Of a stretch of DNA of 64,000 nucleotides, positions 29,739-40,935 are shown in pieces. The translations under genes were made by a program, and so were the position numbers. The DNA is taken from contig OZ037881.1 in the NCBI GenBank assembly GCA_964035575.1, forward strand, positions 248,001 through 312,000. The letters are read 5' to 3'. The DNA is from Rhynchopus sp. YZ270_cl-10 (taxonomy: Eukaryota; Euglenozoa; Diplonemea; Diplonemida; Diplonemidae). Numbering within the stretch: the stretch's first letter is position 1; the number at the start of each line of letters is the position of its first letter. The notes under the pieces were generated by a model. The model was not told the DNA's origin and did no database searches. It saw only the letters and a program-made list of their open reading frames with translations.

Positions 29739-32497
29739 CTATTCTTGCTTCTTCTCCACTTCGCTTTCCGCTTCCGCTTCTGCTCCTGCTTCTGCCTCCC
29801 CTGTTCCCTCCCCTTCCACTTTCTCCTTCGGTTCTTCAGTGGTGTCGAGAACAGGAGCGATGTCAGGTGGTGGGGTGGGGGTAGGTGTAGGGGACGTGAG
29901 GCCTTGCGCCGTGCTTGCGTCAGTGTCACCTGCATTGACAGCTGCCCCGGGCCCACGCCAACGCCGTGTGGGTGTCGGCTCTTCCAGCACCAGGTCACGT
30001 GTCTGCACACGTGATGAAGGCCGTATCCGGTGGTCTCCTGCGTCCTCTGCAACAGACGAGAGGACACGCCCCTGCTGCTGGCCACCCACCTGGTTCGGCG
30101 GCGAAGGGATCACAGTCACATTGCCCGCAACAATCGTGCTCTGTATAAAATGTGGAATTAAATAAACACGTATGCTAACATACCCCCTGCGGGATGGTGG
30201 GACCTGCCTCGGACTCTACGCGCTGTGGCTTGCAGACACGGATCTTCGCTGCGTGCCCAGCACTGCCAACTATGAAGAGGACGATGATGAAGGCGCCCAC
30301 GATCACAGCAACAACCTTCGTTGCTGGGCCGGTGTCCTCTGAGCCTGAGTAGTCGAAGGGCGCATCCGTCACGGATGCATTCACAGCGTACTCAAGCTCA
30401 ATGTCGAGCACGGTAGGGAGCGTGCCGACAGGACCGTCCACGTCGTTCACCTCAACACGGATGATCGGTGCAGCGTACCCTACGGTGCAGGCTGCCTTCC
30501 TGTTTTTTTTTTTTTCATTGGGTCGCAAAAACAACAAAAAAAACATACCTGAACAGCAACGCCTCTGCATCGTACTCATGCCCACACACTGCGACCTTCA
30601 CACAACTGATCTCATTTGAGATGTTGTAGTACCCAAGCTCTATCTTACGCCTTGTTGTTTCTGCTTCTGCCAACGAGCCCGCTTCACGGGCCACGTCATT
30701 TGCATAGAGCACTGCTCTGTGCGAACCACATGCATACACCGAGTAATTCTGTGCCACTTGACGTGCTGGAGCGACCACGTGTACTGTGGCGATGATACGG
30801 TCCGCACCACCCTCAGGTAGTGCGTATTGCAACCACCACCTCTCCTTGTCGCACAAAGCATGCGGTGTCCAGGCAACCACAGGGCTATCCCATTCATTCT
30901 CCTTCGCGAATACACCGCACCCCGCTGTTGTCAGCACCCTCTCCGCCAGCCCCGTATCAAACGAAGCCTTTCTCCGACACTGCAGATAGTTGTCATACAC
31001 AGAACTGCATTCCGATACATCATTCACCTCATATAACGGCGGCGAGCAAAACTCTGGCGCATTTTGAGTGAATTGGGTGAAGTTAGCACACCGCAAAGGG
31101 TCTTCCCCTGCAGAACGCAAATTTTTCAGAAAAATTGGAACTGTCGTTTGAATCTGAGATGAAGCTGTGGGGGCGACCACGTACTCACACACTGCATCAC
31201 CTAATGGGATATCCGCAACCCTCATCGTATCCAATGAAGTACGGATCGACGTAACCACCACACACCCTCCAGACCGAATCGCCCACGACACTGCAACACA
31301 GAACTGCTCCTCAAGACAGTACAGTCTGCACACAGTGTGCTGTACCGTCTTATAATGCATAACCCATAGCGGACCACCAGCACGTTTCACTGCTCGATAA
31401 TAACACTCAGAATGCCCAACTAAAGTGTCCTCTGCATTAAGAACGCTTGGGTGAGAGATACTCAGCATGTCAACCTCATCAAACAAAACACTGTCCTGAG
31501 AATAGACCCTGAGGTCTTGGATTTCACCGAGACCTGGGTTCGCAGAGTACCGATGGTTATTCCAATCGATATCAGGGCTTTGGTCTGGCGCGTTTACCAT
31601 TACTAAGGAACCATCAATGTAAATTTCTGTGATATTCGCGACATTTCGGCGGAATATGTAGGAATGTTGCTTCGAAAAGTCGACCATATGCACCCATGTA
31701 GTGGTCCACTGCCAGCTGAAGAGAAGGCTGCCGAAGAGGGAGGGTGTTGAAAGGTTGTGCCTCGCTTCTACAAAGTAAACCCCTATGAGAGAAGCCTCAA
31801 ATACTGCAAGAAATTTTTCGTTGATAAGCGCTGCGGGGGCAGTGGTGGAGGCAACCATGCTGTCGGGGACGATTTTGATTGCATCTTCCTTGTCAATAAT
31901 TTTGGTCACATCCCCAAAATCTCTCTGATACGTCTCCGTCTCTGCCACCATCGCACTCCCATTCGGTCCAAACAAAAACGAAATCATCGCGACATCCCCC
32001 ACATCGTTTAACACCCCTTCAATAGAATGCCCTACCACGGCTTGCTCCTCCATTATATAAAGCCGGTGTCGATCCTGCAAACAAACCCTCCCAGCGGAAA
32101 ATGTATCACAGCTTCGTGCTATGAGGTTAAATGGAAGGGTGTTTGATGTGGTACCATGCAGAAGGTTTTTTGAAAGGGTAACGCAAGCAAAAGCATTGTC
32201 GACTCTGGTATTGATGACAGTGTTTTGTGGTGGGGTGTAAGGGCTAAGAGAAGCGGGATTCCAAAGAAATCCTTCAGTTGGGTTAAGCCGCAGGTCTGTC
32301 CAGACCTCTGCATTGTCAGGGAGAACTGCGGAGAGTGCTGATAACTCAGATTCGCTTTCAAAAACAGCGTTTCCGTCGATGCATTCACTCCACGGTGCGC
32401 CCTGCAACCGAAGGGAGTAACATCGGTGCTCGCCACCCACAGAATCCCATCCAGCTGGGCACACCCCAATCACGACAGCCCCCAGCAATTCTAGCAT
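29739..32497 (-). CDS. Lectin-like type I membrane receptor, three exons
   Basis: Exons 32497-30549, 30499-30184 and 30140-29739 (888 residues). Introns of 49 and 43 nt are GTATG...ACAG and join the frame exactly. A short hydrophobic start (MLELLGAVVIGVCPAG) may be the signal peptide. Residues 13-135 look like a C-type-lectin fold (CPAGWDSVGGEHRCYS, WTDLRL, FLWNP). About 150-350 resemble a LamG/concanavalin-like fold (ITEIYIDGSLV, GEIQDLRVYS). A Cys-rich ectodomain follows to about 640. Exon 2 supplies the membrane span (KVVAVIVGAFIIVLFIVGSA). The tail is long, Pro- and Glu-rich (PTPTPTPPPD, GEAEAGAEAEAE). A cell-surface recognition role is inferred. Confidence 0.8.
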
Positions 32498-33391
32498 TTC
32501 TTCTTCTTTTTTTTTTTTTTTTCAAGTTATCTCCGACTCATCGTTATGGTAAGAAGGACGTTAGAAAATCTCAACGAATTTGAGTCAGAGTTTTGTGTAG
32601 TGTAGGTAGACTATAGGTGATGCTAAATTTGGGGGGAAAGGGGAGGAGGAGGGGTGTGAAATAAAGTGGGGAGGGGATAGGGGGAAAGAATGAGACTGTT
32701 GATCTAACCAGGAAGTATGGCCTGGCGTTGTGCACCGAACCCCGCCCCCACGAAAAAAAAAATCCTCAAAAAAAGAAGTTGGTTGGAGATACAACCTCTC
32801 GTTGACAGTGTACCTGGGTATGCCCGGTGCACGGTGGGGTGGACCTCAACCAGATATCCTCCAATTTACAAACGCCTCACCGTTCATCGGCGGACGCAGG
32901 TACTGGTTCTCCCGCGGGTTATCGAACTCCAAGGTAGTGTCATGTTGTCGACCCATTTTGAGCGCGCTTTCCCTTTTGTTATCAAACAAAAAAAAACTGC
33001 CTCGATAAAGCCCTTTATCTTGACTGTCTACCTTGGACCCAGTACACCAGGGGTGACCCCTATTCCATGCAGCTATGTTGATTTCGAGATTTCGAGATTT
33101 GCATCTGATACACAATTTTTTTGTGCCATGAATTTGTCTCTCATGTACAATACATCGTTAACCAATCGCGCGGGAGCACGCTAGGTTTTTTTTGAACATA
33201 TTTTGCTGCCTCTTCACACAGGGTCATTTAAAAACCACAACCCTTTTTTTAGGGCCGAATCATAAAGCGTTGCCAGATACAATGGGAGTGAGGACACCTC
33301 AGGTCTTAGCAAACCTTGTTTTTGAACGGGTAATGGCAGAATTGCCATATGTGTGCCCTTTTCTTTGTCCGTACTTTGTGCAAGTGACTGC
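32498..33391. repeat. Spacer with dispersed repeats C and E
   Basis: 32777-32865 is a copy of repeat C (GTTGACAGTGTACC...GGTGGGGTGGAC); 32873-32935 is repeat E (CACCGTTCATCGGCGGACGC...CTCCCGCGGGTTATCGAAC), also at 17961 and 53012; 33004-33110 is a further diverged C copy. Repeat C recurs at 36781, 42318 and 42759. No gene. Confidence 0.55.
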
Positions 33392-34434
33392 CTACCCAAG
33401 GAACTTCTCACACATAGTTTCTAGCCGGGTCGCTTTGCAGTGCACCTCCGCAAATTGGCCAAATTTGGTAGTCAGATGTACACCCACTGCGGTGGGGGAA
33501 ATATCTGATTTTGGTGCCCGACTGTGCTTGGTGACAGCCTCCATATAAGCTTTGAAGTGACGCCAACAGATACCAGTTTCTATCAATTTCTGTATTTTTT
33601 GGGGGTCATTTTGTGAAATTTTGCAAAAAAAAAAAAGAATTGTGAAAAAAAGGGGTATACCTCTCGAGACACCTCGTTAGCAGCGTTTGCAAAGGCGGTC
33701 CGCTTTGTGCGTATAGTTTTGTATTGCGCTTCGGCACCGACCGTTTTTGCGAGAAATGTTGACCATTGTTCGAAACTCGCCGCGTCGTCGTCGCTTGAGC
33801 TTTCTGAGGAGGACTCTTCCGACTCCTCTATGGGTGCTGCTTTCTTTGGGTCGATGCCGAAGACGACCAGTTTGTAGAGCTTCAAAAACTCTTCGTTGCC
33901 GAGATCATGCATATCCACACTGCCACTCCCGAGCAGCTCCATCGCCTTCGTCTCCACATCAAAGGGCAGCCCCCGCCCGTGGATCTCCTCCACCTCCATC
34001 TCCATCTCCTCCCTCCTCCCCTCAATGTCTAATTCAGGTTCGGGTTCGGGTTCGGGCAGCTTCGGCGGGGCTTTCTTCGCAGCAGGTTTGCTCGCCTTTT
34101 TCGCCTTTTTTGGTGGTGGTGTTGGTGTAGTCGAACCTTTCCTCTTCGGGGTCGTTGACTGCTTCAAGGAGTGGTCTGATGAAACAGAAATGGGCTGCGA
34201 TACTGGGACTGCCACAGGAACAGGGGCTGCCACTGGGAGAAACACAGATGGGTTCTCCTCAGCGGCACGGATCGCCCTGCAATTTGCCGCATGCACCTTC
34301 GCCGCAGCCTGGACGATGAGGGCCGACACCGGGTCTTCATCACGATGGTGGGGGTGGTGGTGGTCACTGTTACTCAGTGCCGCTGTGCGCTGGTATTGCT
34401 CCTCCGTTAACCACACCAACGGAGCAGTAGACAT
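33392..34434 (-). CDS. Charged nuclear-type protein, two exons
   Basis: Exons 34434-33661 and 33589-33392; the 71-nt intron is GTATA...ATACAG, and both exons are phase 0, giving 323 residues. Exon 1 has a His-rich patch (DHHHPHH), a Lys/Ala/Pro-rich basic stretch resembling a nuclear localisation signal (TPPPKKAKKASKPAAKKAPP), a PEPEPEPE run, a small folded part (VETKAMELLGSGSVDMHDLG) and a Ser/Asp acidic patch. Exon 2 adds a basic C-terminal helix region (ETGICWRHFKAYMEAVTKHS). The exon-2 frame is open for just this stretch, which supports the intron. No family recognised; a chromatin or RNA role is a guess. Confidence 0.7.
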
Positions 34435-34459
34435 ACCCCCTTGTGTATATGGGGAGTAC

Positions 34460-34499
34460 CTATCAAGTGAACAACATAAAAAAATAAAAAAAAAATTCA
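34460..34499 (-). promoter_or_regulatory. Polypyrimidine-AG acceptor before the 34434 start
   Basis: T-rich run then TGTTGTTCACTTGATAG, about 26 nt before the ATG. Same pattern as at 26952 and 52058. Confidence 0.5.
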
Positions 34500-35617
34500 G
34501 TTCAAAGAAAGAATGTCAAAGTGAAGGGAGGGGAGGAGGGAGGTGGTCCTTTTATATTATACAACTGGGCCTGTATATTTGTCTTGGGGGAGGGAGGTAA
34601 TCCCCAAGGCGTTATTCTACGAAAAGAAAAAAAAAGACGTTTTTTTAAGGGGAAAAAGTGTAGTTTCTTCAAAACTCCCACCATTTTTTTTGTAGTAAAT
34701 CAAAAGGTTTTTTTTCGTACATGATGTCACCTTCTCGAGAGGCAGATGCTGTACAGAGAGGGGGGGGAAGAGGAGAGGGGAAAACACAAAAACACAAAAA
34801 ACACAAAAAAAAAAAAAAAAAAATACTACAGACACCTAGGTTAGGCGGGGACGCTAGCTGTGTGTGTGTTGTGGGTTGGGTCTTTTAAAAAGAAGAAGAC
34901 CTGAAATTGGTCCAAACACATCAGTCGACACTAGGACTGAAAAAAATAACAATTTTTTTGGCAATAGGCGGGGGAAGCGCCCCCTCCATCACCCAACACG
35001 TGTAAAGTGAGAGGAACCCACAAGCCCCTCTCTCTGAACTCCCCACCCCCCCTCCTCCCCCCCCCACACGGAATAGCAAAGACGGGAGTCAAAGCATCTC
35101 AGGCAGACTCATCTTCTTGCCCTCATCTTTGAAAAAGATGCACATATTCAATCTTCAACCCAAAGCACTTAGTATAATACACTGTCGGTCGATAACGTTA
35201 GGAACGATAGAGGGAGAAAGGAGTCATTTGACAGACAAAAGGGGAAACGCGAAAAGAGGAGTACCTTAATTAGAGGTTTGATAAGCCTCGCAGTTTTTTT
35301 GTTGTATCGACAACCACGTTACGCCTACATGGTATAACGATCTGTACTCAATGTCGGCCGAAGCCTATGTACTACAGAAGGTATAGACGCAGATATTTTT
35401 TTAGTCACCTCTACTAATGATCCAAATTTCAAACACATCGAGTAAATACCTTCTTGGGTTTGAAAAACCCCAAAAAAGCCCATAGTCTTTACCCCTATGT
35501 TTCTTTGGATCACTGTATAAACGACTGGATCACCTAGAGCACATTGATCCTAAAAGCGGCGAAATCATAAACACAATCGTCGCAAAAACGCTGAAGAAGA
35601 AGAAAAGAAAAGTTTAT
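34500..35617. other. Gene-free low-complexity spacer
   Basis: Poly-A and poly-C/G runs. I see no gene, no matching repeat and no structured RNA. Confidence 0.5.
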
Positions 35618-35650
35618 AAGATAACCTTTAAGCCGTGCTTGACCTTGATC
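35618..35650 (-). repeat. Stem-loop type A split by a MITE
   Basis: AAGATAACCTTTAAGCC-GTGCTTGACCTTGATC with the AAGAAAAGTTTAT leader. Downstream bases resume at 36433 after the inserted element. Confidence 0.65.
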
Positions 35651-36424
35651 CAGGGGTGTCGCTAATTTTGGGGAAATTTTTGAAAAATCTGAAATCGGGG
35701 TGCAAAATTTTTTTTTTACGCGGGGATTTTTTTTTCCATTACCGGGGGGCGAAAAAACAGTGTTTTGTGGCATTTCCGAGCCAATCCCAGGCTGTGGTGG
35801 GGGATATACAGAAAAATGGACAAACTTTTAGTGACTTAAATTTTCACAAAATATGAACCCATACTCTTAAACATGGGTCATTTTCAGGTCTGAAAACCCA
35901 GCTTCAGATGAAATTGTGGTGTTTTTGACACCATTGAGAACAGTAGGTAACGAGAACGGTAGCGCCGCAGGCGCACGGTACCCAACTTTTGTCTTTTTCT
36001 TTTTCCTTTTTCTCTGCGTTCTTTTGATTGCGCGAGCCGATTGCTCTCCACGGTGGGGTCACATGTGCGCGCAAAAACACGCTATGGTACCTTTACTAAG
36101 GAAACCCCGGTTTGCAAAAAAAAAGGGTAAGGCAGGGTAAGGTAAATCTGGAAATCCCACCCAAAAAAAAAAAATCTTCGCGGGGTGAGGGCGGCACCTG
36201 GGGATTTTCCCTGACCCCCAAAAACCTCGTTTTTGGAACGTTCTGACACAACCGAGTTCACGGTGGCCTCTCACTTAAAAAAAGAACAAGTTGTTAACAC
36301 ATTAAACCCACCCTGTATTAGGTGCAAATTTTTTTTTTTCCTACACAGATTTTACTAGGGGTGCAAATTTTTTTTTTGGTTTTGAAAAAGTCGGGACCCT
36401 GGACCCGAATTAGCGACACCCCTG
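35651..36424. mobile_element. hAT-type MITE, 774 bp, with perfect 8-bp duplication
   Basis: Terminal inverted repeats CAGGGGTGTCGCTAATT are exact at both ends. The target duplication CCTTGATC is perfect (35643-35650 and 36425-36432). CAGGG ends with 8-bp duplications are the hAT pattern. The interior has long T runs and the GCGCCGCAGGCGC stem-loop also found in repeat D, and no transposase. The perfect duplication suggests a fairly recent insertion. A relative lies at 225-562. Confidence 0.88.
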
Positions 36425-36780
36425 CCTTGATCACAAAAAAAAAAAAAAACACGAAAAAAAATTCATATGATACCCAAAGAAGAGGCTCTCCAACAGGGTT
36501 ATTTGACATCAACAAAAAAAAAGTGAAGTTGATAGTGCAAAACGACTGGCGCAGGCACTGACACTCCGTAGAGGGTTTAAACAGGGGGTCTGGGAAAGGG
36601 GAAAGCAAATAACACAGGGGCTAGGACAGACAAACGTTGATGGGGAGATTTTAAATCCATCTCTGAATGGAACAGCTATGGGGGAGGCTTGAAGCACTTT
36701 GGAGGAAAAAAAAAACACTTAGAAGAAGATCTGTGGAGCTATCGCGTCGTTGATTACACGCTCTTCGTCTATAAAGGTAG

Positions 36781-36895
36781 ACTTGAAATACAAAGCCCTC
36801 TCGTGAACAGTGTACCTTGGTACAATGACCGGCTGTATCGGGGTGGACCCAACCATGCAGCCCTACATTTTGTGGTTTACATCTGATATAAAAAA
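36781..36895. repeat. Dispersed repeat C
   Basis: ACTTGAAATACAAAGCCCTC, CAGTGTACCTTGGTACAATG, ACCGGCTGTATCGGGGTGGA ... GTGGTTTACATCTGA. About 85 percent like 42759-42874. No terminal repeats are visible. Spacers 36433-36780 and 36896-37073 hold no gene. Confidence 0.7.
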
Positions 36896-37073
36896 GGGTG
36901 CTCATGCACTAGAATACATTCGGGCACAACCATTGTTGCCTACTGACCAAAAAAAAATTCGCAATAAGGAAGCTTGAGAGAGATGAATTTATGACAAATT
37001 CACAAAGAAAGAAATTTAACTCTGTTTATCAATCGGGCACTATGCACAGGGGAGGTGGGGGGGGGGGGGGGGG

Positions 37074-38265
37074 TAGGGGGTACGACTCCAGCCATTTTTT
37101 GCGCACGGAAAATTCATTTGGCATTATCTGGCCATCTCCAAGGCAACTGCGGGTGAAAAACACCCTCAGAGTGGGTCACAGGGGGCCTGTGGGTCGAAAA
37201 ACGACCCAGAAGCCACCCCAGAATACAAAAAAATGGAAAAAAATAGTGAAAAAACGGCTTTTTTCACGTTTTGGCCACTTTGGGCAAAATAGCGATTTTT
37301 CGAGAAAAAAATCAAAAACCGGGATATTTTTTGACATCACAAAGCCTCCTTTGGCACAAATATACCCCAAAAGTGGCCTGTGAGTCCATTCCAACCTGTT
37401 TTGGACATATTTGACACTTTTGGAAGTGTTTTTTTGGTGTTTTTAGGTCAAAAAAATGCCCAAGACGTCCCCAAGACATCCCCAAGACACTTTGCACACC
37501 CCCTGTTACGGTCATATTTTTTTCGTTTTTTTGCCTGAAACCCCCAAAATACCCCTCCCGGACCCCACATAGTCCCGAATATCCATCACACACCCACTCA
37601 GAGTGAGTAGAAGCACCCCAAAAAAAATATTTTTTAAAGCCCTAAAATTGTGCTTCAGTTTCGGCAGCATCCATGTTGAAGTTGAAGGGCTTTAAAAAAT
37701 ATTTTTTTTGGGGTGCTTCTACTCACTCTGAGTGGGTGTGTGATGGATATTCGGGACTATGTGGGGTCCGGGAGGGGTATTTTGGGGGTTTCAGGCAAAA
37801 AAACGAAAAAAATATGACCGTAACAGGGGGTGTGCAAAGTGTCTTGGGGATGTCTTGGGGACGTCTTGGGCATTTTTTTGACCTAAAAACACCAAAAAAA
37901 CACTTCCAAAAGTGTCAAATATGTCCAAAACAGGTTGGAATGGACTCACAGGCCACTTTTGGGGTATATTTGTGCCAAAGGAGGCTTTGTGATGTCAAAA
38001 AATATCCCGGTTTTTGATTTTTTTCTCGAAAAATCGCTATTTTGCCCAAAGTGGCCAAAACGTGAAAAAAGCCGTTTTTTCACTATTTTTTTCCATTTTT
38101 TTGTATTCTGGGGTGGCTTCTGGGTCGTTTTTCGACCCACAGGCCCCCTGTGACCCACTCTGAGGGTGTTTTTCACCCGCAGTTGCCTTGGAGATGGCCA
38201 GATAATGCCAAATGAATTTTCCGTGCGTTTGGTCCCAGCCAAAATGGCTGGAGTCGTATCCCCTA
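37074..38265. mobile_element. 1.2-kb foldback element with about 570-bp arms
   Basis: Left arm 37074-37643 and right arm 37686-38265 are almost identical inverted copies around a 42-bp loop; one small indel near the outer ends is the main difference seen. Outer ends read TAGGGGGTACGACTCC and its complement and sit in poly-G (17 G left, 12 G right), compatible with an insertion into a G tract and a target duplication of G's. Open frames inside are mirror images and not genes. TAGGG ends recall hAT elements, but the family is not proven. Confidence 0.8.
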
Positions 38266-38467
38266 GGGGGGGGGGGGCGAGGAGGAACATGCTGGATAAT
38301 AATTATTGAAAAGCCTTTGGAAGAAACACAGGGGCTCGAAACAGATTTAAATCCCCAAAAAAGGGCCTACTATTGACCACTATCGGTATTAACACACGAA
38401 CACACAAACCTTTTGGACCACATGCGGCACAGGAATTTACCCCTCCCCAAAAAAAAAAAAAGTTTAT

Positions 38468-38557
38468 AAGATGACCCTAAGCCTCTCTGTGCTTAGTCTG
38501 ATTAGACTACTTAATGTTTTGCACATTGGTTATTCACCTCTCGTGCTTAGTCACCTT
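38468..38557 (-). repeat. Stem-loop type A with 40-bp insert (after VPS26)
   Basis: AAGATGACCCTAAGCC-TCTCT-GTGCTTAGT, then CTGATTAGACTACTTAATGT...TATTCA, then CCTCTCGTGCTTAGTCACCT. The insert recurs in the copies at 39397 and 52183. 576 bp past the VPS26 stop. Confidence 0.7.
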
Positions 38558-38708
38558 AAAAATACTGGTATGAAACACAGACCCTCAAACTTTCGATACG
38601 TTAGGGGAAGAGACGCAGAGTAACGTTTTTGGGGAGAGCTCAAAAGGGCTTTGACAATAGAACACTACGGAGATACCTTGTGGTGTGTGAAGAAAACAAA
38701 AAAGCTGA

Positions 38709-38741
38709 AAGATGAACATGCCTCACGTGCATACACATCTT
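38709..38741 (-). repeat. Stem-loop type B (after VPS26)
   Basis: AAGATGAACATGCC-TCAC-GTGCATACACATCTT. 392 bp past the VPS26 stop and before the type-A copy in transcript order. Nearly identical to 63155-63186. Confidence 0.75.
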
Positions 38742-39132
38742 GTTCAAAATAAAAAAACACAAGGAATAGTTTTATCAGAACCATCTCGTGCTTAGCCTTT
38801 GAAACGTTTGCAAAGTAAAATTCTTTCAAATCTGAGTTTTTAGGTGGTAGGCCTGCACGGGCCCGCTCGTAGGGAACACTCAGTTTGCCTTTATGGTCTG
38901 CTCGTGGTGTCAGACCTCCCAACTTCCAGCCTCCCCCCTTTCTCCTTTTACCACGCAACAGCGTGCCTGGGGGAACTGCCTTGCGGAATTTTGCAGAGTG
39001 CCATGGGAATGTAATGTGAAGTTGCGCAACCACCCCCTTGGTCTACCCTACCCAAACCCACCCGCCCTAGACACACGACACACTTGGCAACACAACGGTG
39101 GCCACAGCAGAACCCAACTACTTCCAGAACAC

Positions 39133-40935
39133 TCAATCCTGTGTCTTTGGTTCCGCCTCTGTAGCGGCTGTTGCAGCTTTTGGGCTGGAGAGACGTGCCT
39201 TGGGGCGGTCGGCGTCGCTTCTGCTGCCTGCGTCTTTGTCAGCAGGGTGGCTGTTCGCCTTTGCACCCTCGGGTGCGGGTTGTGTGTTAGGTCCCTTTCT
39301 CCACAAGATAATCTCCTGCTGTTTGTAGTATCGCCTGTAATAGAAGAAGAGTGGTTAGGGAATAAGTGAAGATGATGAGTTGCAGAAGAAAGAAGAAAGA
39401 TGACCCCATGCTTAGTATGATTAGATTCTTCTTTGGTTTATTCATCAATCGTTTGGTTTACTATGACCCTCTGCTTCGTCACCTTGATAGAAGGTATACA
39501 GCATCAGATAGTGCAGAAGAGGGGAGGGGGAGGGAGGGAGGGCAGGATGGAAACACAAACCGTTCGTCGTCAGCCACAAGCACCAAGTTCAAGTAATACT
39601 TCACGGAAAAGAGGCTATCAATCTGTCGGTACGTCGGTGTGAGCTGGTATGGCGCTAAAAACACTCGGACCTGGTTGGTGAGGTGATAGGAGGGGCTGGG
39701 GGAAACTTACTAGGGATCCGAATTTAGGGCGAATATGCCATATTCGTTGAATGTAGGGCGAATACGAAATTCGCTTTCTAGGTATGCCTAAGGGGGAAAA
39801 GGGGATGGAGTGGCATACGGGGATGTTCTCGCCGTTGACAGGGTGTCCGTCCATCACCTCAAACTTTGTGATAGTGTCGTTGTCGTGGTAGCTTCCTGTG
39901 GACAAAAAGATACAGAGATGGGTTACAACATGCCAGATGAATAAGGGTAACAAAAAAATTCTCCTCAGCCTCTCCTGCTTAGCTACCTTCGCAAGGCTTC
40001 TATTAAATGAGGGTGGGAAGGAAGGCATGCATACCTGCTGTCTCTCGTTTGAGCAATGACAGCTCCATGTGTTTTATCTGCAACTTGGATATGTTGAGGA
40101 AATAAATCTTACCGAGCACGACGTCTTGGAGGTGGAAACTGTTATTATTTTTGTTTTTTTTTGATAAATTGTTGGAGTAGTGTAGTTGCCTCGGTTGTGT
40201 TGCCACAATTGTGCAATCTCCACTGTCCATAAGTTCACTCACGAAAAGGCCCTTTTTTTATATTATTTCTGCAAAAAAAATCCCAAATAAAACAACGATT
40301 TTACCCCGCGTCAAACCCCTTTCCCCCTAATTTCCCCTTTTATCATACTGTTTTTTGTTGTATTCAAACTCGATGTGGAGAAGCTTTTCCAACCCGACTT
40401 CCATTTTGATGGGGTGGGAGGGGTGCGCGACTTCGAGGGGGTTTTGCACCCAGACTTCATGCTCTTCAATGACGTCTGGGGACATTGGCCGCTTCAGCGT
40501 GACACGGAGGAAGTAGCGGAGCTGCGAGGTGATCCCGTTGTACGACTCATATGGCTTATCGAGCTCGGGGAAGTCGTAGGACCAGACCTTGCAGAAGTCG
40601 AGCGCCTTAGGGTGCACACTCTTCTCAAGCTCCGAGCACACAATGCTAAAATCTGTCGAGCTCTGATTCTCAGGGCTAATAATGTTAATCTGCCCTATAA
40701 ACTCCACCTTCAGCTCGGTGTACAGCGGCGGCTTCTCGCCGTACTCCGCGGTCACTATGATCTCCCCCTTAATCGCCTCCTTATGCTTGAAGACATACAC
40801 CGTCGCAGGCGCCTTGCCATCGTTGTTTTGATGCCAGCTCGGCACCAACACTCTTCTCCTCGTTGCCGCATCCTCAAACGTTACGTTAATATCTATAGGG
40901 GATCCAAATCCCATAATCTGCCCTCGCGAAAACAT
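39133..40935 (-). CDS. VPS26: Vacuolar sorting protein 26 (retromer), five exons
   Basis: Exons 40935-40349, 40138-40035, 39895-39819, 39670-39561 and 39334-39133; 359 residues. The four introns (210, 139, 148, 226 nt) begin GTATG or GTTTG and end AG, and the phases fit. The joined protein follows VPS26 throughout: GSPIDINVTFEDA, KPPLYTELKVEFIGQI, VHPKALDFCKVWSYDF, SQLRYFLRVTLKRP, HIEFEYNKKHFHLQDVVLGK, IKHMELSLLKRETAG, KFEVMDGHPVNGENIPV, SVKYYLNLVLVADDERRYYK, QQEIILWR. An arrestin-fold subunit of retromer, recycling cargo from endosomes. After the conserved end comes an Ala/Lys-rich tail of about 55 residues. Introns 2 and 4 hold copies of the stem-loop family. Confidence 0.95.
39397..39485 (-). 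repeat. Stem-loop type A inside VPS26 intron 4
   Basis: AAGATGACCCCATGCTTAGT, then the ATGATTAGATTCTT...TTATTCATCAATC insert, then CTCTGCTTCGTCACCTT. Lies wholly inside the intron, in the same orientation as copies outside genes. A worn partial copy (CAGCCTCTCCTGCTTAGCTA) is in intron 2 at 39967. Confidence 0.6.

Noticed and set aside
33192-33548. 118-codon plus-strand frame
   Set aside because: Lies opposite exon 2 of the charged protein, whose minus-strand reading is supported by an in-frame intron.
37091-38290. Open frames of 72-114 codons in both arms of the 1.2-kb palindrome
   Set aside because: Same frames in mirror image, no domain; a product of the inverted repeat.
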